DNA of 64,000 bases, from positions 15,248,501-15,312,500 of the forward strand of contig NC_037094.1 in assembly GCF_002994745.2 (NCBI RefSeq), in the 5' to 3' direction. A program made the translations under genes and the position numbers. Below, piece by piece: positions 60,090-64,000 of this stretch. Source of the DNA: Rosa chinensis (Eukaryota > Streptophyta > Magnoliopsida > Rosales > Rosaceae). The notes beneath the pieces are model-generated. The model saw only the letters and a list, made by a program, of their open reading frames with translations. It was not told the origin of the DNA and searched no databases. Positions within the stretch are counted from its first letter, which is position 1, and every line of letters starts with the position of its first letter.

Positions 60090-60539
60090 TTTTATGTTTC
60101 TTTATTTATTAGACTGATTGACTGAGACTTCATGAAACTGATTGAATGAAAGACACGAAGTAGAATTGAGAGAGACGCGGAGTAAGCCAAATAGAAAAAG
60201 AATATTTCAATAAAACCCTACATTGAAAAATGGGAAAATTGTCCGTACGGTACCCCGTCTTTGGCTCCTTATAACTTTTGGTACCTGACAAAAAAAATAT
60301 CAATACGGTACCTGAAGTTCTCTGCCCGACCGAGGATTAGTACATATGGCCGTTATCTCCGTTACAGAACTTGCCAGCTGGCAATTTTTGAAGGGTATTT
60401 TCGTCCCTTCATGTCTTTTTTTTTTTTTACTAAATATATTTTCCCTTTCTCTACAATAATAAAAATCGTTCTCTTCTTCTTCCTTTAGGACCTTCACCGA
60501 AACCAGACTTGGGTTAAAATGATTTGATGAAACTTGTGA

Positions 60540-60960
60540 TGCAGAACCCAATTTGGGGTTCTCTGGTCTGGGCAGGGCGATGAGTGGAGGCCGAGAAAGT
60601 GTGTCGTGTATCTAGGAGGGCCTTCCCAACATGCCACTCCTTTTGGTCGTCTGGTTGTTAAGTCGGAGAGGAGATCGGAGGTGCCATCAAGGGGTCTGTG
60701 TCAAGCCGTCAAGGAATAACTTGCATAGCTTCGTGGCAATTCTGTTGAGAAGTGGTTGAAGGTTCATGGAATTTGCCCGGTTAACAGGTTTATGTTGTCG
60801 GCCGATGAGGAAGAGTCGGAGAAGAAAAAGGAGAATGGGATTTCTGTCGGCATATGTGTGGATTAAGATCAAACTGGTGATTCAGATGATTCGACTCCAA
60901 GCAAAGCAGCAGCTCACCATGATCATATAATGAGAGTTAGAACAAAAATTCCAAGACTTT
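60540..60960. other. Left part of the Pack-MULE interior, unidentified
   Basis: GC-richer than spacer and possibly captured DNA (for example AGGAAGAGTCGGAGAAGAAA), but every frame is broken and none was recognised. Confidence 0.3.
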
Positions 60961-61261
60961 TAGATTTGATTTTCTGGAAATTTTATGAAATTGGAACGGG
61001 GATTACTTTTGTTTCTGTGTATTGATTTAATCGAAATGTGGTGGTGTGTTTTGGTTTCTGGGTTTTGATTGATTTCAGTTCTGGGTTATTTTTGTTTCTC
61101 AAAATTGCATCTTGGATCTTTGATCTGGAAAGTGGAAGAAAGAAGAACACAGAGAGAGAGAGAGAGAGAACTAAGGTGAATTGTTTGATCTGCATCTACA
61201 TCTTGGATCTTTGATCTGCATCTACGTCTTGGATCTTTGATCTGCATCTTGGATTTCAGCC

Positions 61262-61618
61262 TCCGGTGAACTGTTTCTTTTCCTCATGGGGGTTGATTCT
61301 GGAATGTATGTTCTTTACGACCTTGACGCCATTTTCGTCTTGCTCGATTTTCTCCGGCGTCGGAATCGTCGGCGCCATTGAGAACAGTGCGGCGTTGAAA
61401 TTGGCGACCCGAATAGGCCTGGACTTCTCAATTTCCGACTCGCCCAGCTGGCCGTTCGGGTGAACTGTCGCCGACGACGACCGGTTGGAAGTGGGTTCGT
61501 TCTCGAATTGGGACTTGGAGTTCGTTTTCCAGAATCATTTGATGACGACTTTGTTCCGGGACCGGCAGTGGGACGGCCACCAGAGACGGGAGCAGAGGCG
61601 GCGGAGGTTTCTAAGCAT
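61262..61618 (-). pseudogene. Start of an endonuclease/exonuclease/phosphatase-family gene
   Basis: From an ATG at 61618 (minus) the frame reads MLRNLRRLCSRLWWP, then NKVVIK and a stop. It continues in the same frame as FWKTNSK, and in a neighbouring frame as HPNGQLG and RPIRVANFNAALFSMAPTIP. The RVxxFNxALFSMAP stretch is the start of the catalytic domain of a plant endonuclease/exonuclease/phosphatase-type protein (my recollection of the family, not a search). The rest of the domain is absent. It lies inside a MULE with a clear target duplication. Confidence 0.6.
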
Positions 61619-62048
61619 TGCAGGCGAAATAGGTCATGGGTTGTGGGTTAGTTGGGGGAGGAGAAAAGATGGAGTCTTTTGCAGAGATGAAGAAGAAGAA
61701 GACACAAAAGTCTCTGGGGTTGAAGAGTTGGGTTTGGCATGAATTTGATGGAGGATTAGTTAAAAAAAACCGGAGGAACTAAGGAAGAAGAAGAAATGAG
61801 GAAAAAACGTTCACAAAAAAAAAAATCTAAGGAAAAAAAAAAGAAAAAAAGAATAAAGGGTAAACTTGTCATTTTATGATCAAAATTGCCAGCTGGCAAG
61901 TTCTGTACAGAGATAACGGCCATATGTACCAATCCTCGGTCGGGCAGAGAACTTCAGGTACTGTATTGATAAATTTTTTTTGTCAGGTACCAAAAGTTAT
62001 AAGGAGCCAAAGACGGGGTACCATACGGACCATTTTCCCTTGAAAAAT

Positions 62049-62276
62049 TGTATTTTGGGTATTAATTGCAAAAAAAAATTTTCACCCACGGGGTCTAAAC
62101 TTTTGAGGACCGAACAGAATGATACTCAATTTTTAAAAGTGATCAAAAAGATACCTGGACTTTCAAAAACACATCAACAAAATACCTTCGTCAGTCATTT
62201 GTTAATATTGACCACGTGCTATGCATGTGACTCGACTTTCGGGGATAAGATTGTCTTTTCACCCCAAATTAATGAA
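62049..62276. other. Short spacer between two Pack-MULEs
   Basis: AT-rich sequence; nothing recognised. Confidence 0.5.
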
Positions 62277-62445
62277 AATTAAAAAGGGGGGTGAAATTTG
62301 CACCCCCAAAATTGCAAACCACACCCCATTTTAATTTTTTAATAATATTTCTTATAGCTCTTTTTGCACTTCCTAAAACACCCTTGTTTTTCTTCTTGGG
62401 TCTTTTCTCCCCTCTCTCTCTCCCCTCTCTTCCAGACCACCACCA

Positions 62446-62481
<36 letters not shown>

Positions 62482-62534
62482 CTTCCCGATCTTCCTGATC
62501 TTCCTGAAAAACTATATTCCAGGAAGAAATTCCA

Positions 62535-63070
62535 CATTGAACATAACCTGCGATTAAGGAATTCCAGGAAACTATATTTGTCTTGCTCATCATACGTATT
62601 ATCTTAGTAGCTTCATCTACAAAACCAAACCTACAATACATAATGATAATAGAATTTCCTAAAAAGACATCATAATCAAATCCCATTCGGGAAACTAACC
62701 CGTGCATCTGAATCCCTTCTCCACATCTACCAAAACCACCACAAGCATCAAACATTATGCTCATGGTAATGGAATTGACCTCCACTATACCCTCCCTTCT
62801 CATATCCCAAAAACAATTCAAAACCCATTTCGAACATTCCCTTCTTCATGTACCCTTCAATCATTGCCGTCCAAGTAACCACAGTCCTCTCCAGCATCAC
62901 ATCAAACAAATTTCTAGCATCACCAATCCTTCCCAGTTTGCAATACCCATCAACCATACAACTCTCAGAAACCACATTTCTCACTGCCATTCCCTCGAAA
63001 ACTCTAACCGCCTCTTCGATTCTTCCCACCTTCAAATACCCATTTATCAACGCATTTGAACAAACCGGTT
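62535..63070 (-). pseudogene. PPR protein fragment
   Basis: The minus-strand frame reads CSNALINGYLKVGRIEEAVRVFEGM, VDGYCKLGRIGDARNLFDVM, ERTVVTWTAMIEGYMKKGMF. After a frame change it reads VNSITMSIMFDACGGFGR, FLGNSIIIMYCRFG and NIVSWNSLIAGYVQ. These are consecutive pentatricopeptide repeats of the PLS type. Such proteins edit or stabilise organelle RNA. The copy has no start, no end, and at least one frame change near 62800. It is a captured interior segment. Confidence 0.88.
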
Positions 63071-63180
63071 CCTACCACTGAAGCAGAGAGAGAGTCGAAC
63101 GATCCGATGGAGTAGGAGCGGCGCGCGCTGGAGGTGGACGTCGTAGTTGTTTGGCGGCGGCTGACGTTGCCAATCTCGTG

Positions 63181-63414
63181 TCAGAAGTAATCGCCGCCGC
63201 CGCGGGCGGAGGAGCCTGCATTTTCGACGAGAGTCATGAGCTCGGAGTCAGATGTGGAAATCGGCGACCGGCAGAGCGGGCAGGTCTGCTGGGAGTGGAG
63301 CCACGTGTCGATGCACGATACATGGAAGGCGTGACAGCAGAGAGAGAGTAACTGGAGCTGATCGTAATGCTCGAACTTCGAGAGGCAGGCGACGACGGTG
63401 GTGGAGGAGGCTCT

Positions 63415-63420
<6 letters not shown>
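63181..63420 (-). pseudogene. RING-H2 (ATL-like) ubiquitin ligase fragment
   Basis: The minus-strand frame reads [17 protein letters not shown], then [17 protein letters not shown] and CPLCRSPIS. This matches the RING-H2 domain of ATL-type E3 ligases. The first zinc cysteine is absent (VVAC where CxxC is expected) and the upstream membrane segment is replaced by the GA-rich MULE arm. The frame stays open to GGGDYF and a stop at 63181, but the domain is incomplete. Confidence 0.8.
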
Positions 63421-63450
<30 letters not shown>

Positions 63451-63648
63451 GGTGAAGATTGGGAAGAAGAGAGAGGACATTGGTGGTGGTCTGGAAGAGG
63501 GGGAGAGAGAAGAAAAGACTCAAAAAGAAAAAGAAGGGTGTTTTAGGAAGTGCAAAAAGAGGTGGTAAGAAATATTATTAAAAGAATAAAATGGGGTGTG
63601 GTTTGTAATTCTAGGGGTGTAAATTTCACTCCCCAATTAAAAATTGAG

Positions 63649-64000
63649 GATGAAATCCAAACAGACGAACAGTTGGTGTGCACTTCTTCTTCTTCTTCAT
63701 TTTTGTGAGCACAGTAACTTATGGGCAATTGAGTCTCTAAGATTACCTAGATTCTTGCTCCAATTGATGCCTATTTTTTTGGCATCGAAAAACAAGCTAT
63801 AACTTCAACTTTTAGATCTGGTTCTTGAAGAAATTGGCTGTAGAGATAGCAGCGGAGGTGGTCTACAGATTTTGGAAGGGTTTTGGAAGTGGAGGCTAGG
63901 CTTTGATACAAGAGCAGTGATTTGGTGCGGCTTGTGTTTCAGAGCATTTGGGTGGCTTTGTTTCAAGTGTGGGAGAAGAGAGGCTCTTTCATTTGCGTGT
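63649..64000. other. Right edge of the window, no gene recognised
   Basis: A CTTCTT run and G-rich stretches could be a 5' leader of a gene that starts beyond the window. Nothing can be assigned. Confidence 0.35.

Larger units (their letters stand above)
60232..62039. mobile_element. Pack-MULE with an endonuclease/exonuclease/phosphatase-family fragment
   Basis: TTGAAAAAT is present on both sides (60223-60231 and 62040-62048), a perfect 9-bp target duplication. The arms are about 180 bp: GGGAAAATTGTCCGTACGG at the left is inverted as CCGTATGG-type sequence at the right, and both contain TTGCCAGCTGGCAA-like palindromes and CGGCCATATGTACTAATCC-type stretches. The interior holds a captured host exon on the minus strand. 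Confidence 0.92.
62286..63634. mobile_element. Pack-MULE with PPR and RING-H2 fragments
   Basis: AATTAAAAA flanks both ends (62277-62285 and 63635-63643), a perfect 9-bp target duplication. The arms, about 200 bp each, share GTGAAATTT, CCCCATTTTA, AATAATATTTCTTA, TTTTTGCACTTCCTAAAACA and a CT-rich/GA-rich tract in inverse order. Two unrelated host gene pieces lie between, both on the minus strand. Confidence 0.93.

Noticed and set aside
63248..63523. Leu-Ser-rich frame overlapping the RING-H2 fragment
   Set aside because: It is the alternate frame of the same stretch plus the GA-rich MULE arm.

Overview
The window is plant nuclear DNA: intron-split genes, AT-rich spacers, and a heavy load of plant transposon families. 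Protein similarity points to a eudicot. Rosaceae is my guess from the general look of the repeats and is not proven. No rRNA, tRNA, CRISPR array or bacterial-type operon was seen.

Three host genes look intact. A fatty-acid omega-hydroxylase P450 of the CYP86A type lies at 2531-4189 (+). A YODA-type MAP kinase kinase kinase lies at 19812-25242 (+); its 11 coding exons join into 903 codons plus stop. A TIC32/retinol-dehydrogenase-like short-chain dehydrogenase lies at 26547-28807 (-); its 8 exons join into 321 codons plus stop. A small acidic ORF at 7619-8035 (-) is possible but unrecognised. The dehydrogenase is surrounded by decayed partial copies of itself at 26180-26335, 29411-29650 and 54770-55330.

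From about 29.8 kb to 55 kb the window is a nest of insertions around one dead CYP71-type P450 gene on the minus strand. Its first exon is at 53740-54690. Its intron (50181-53740) holds a MULE-like element with two hAT-like insertions, one of which holds a Tourist-like MITE. Its last exon is cut 16 codons before the stop by a CACTA element (35892-49621). That CACTA element is itself interrupted by a second CACTA element (35966-44088, target duplication AAA). The inner element carries a 12-exon gene whose splices I could join into one open frame of 1,344 codons. It fuses the N-terminal half of a TNP2 transposase to an En/Spm-associated region and a Ulp1-like protease with H, D, Q and C in place. 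The outer element carries a broken fragment of the PCH2/TRIP13 AAA ATPase gene. A degenerate Ty1/copia element (30870-35784, target duplication GTATA) sits just past the P450 stop.

The rest is dominated by terminal-inverted-repeat elements, several of which have captured host gene pieces. A MULE at 10364-12081 carries part of a cytidine deaminase. Another at 60232-62039 carries the start of an endonuclease/exonuclease/phosphatase-family gene. A third at 62286-63634 carries both a PPR fragment and a RING-H2 (ATL-like) fragment. A half-element near 59.4-60.1 kb carries part of an L-type lectin receptor kinase. Further elements are a 1.7-kb foldback element (15791-17476) with 9-bp target duplications, three Tourist/PIF-like elements with TTA duplications, a TRIM, a poly(A) retroposon with a 16-bp duplication, and several snapback MITEs. 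Gene capture by several transposon types in one 64-kb stretch is the main theme of the window.
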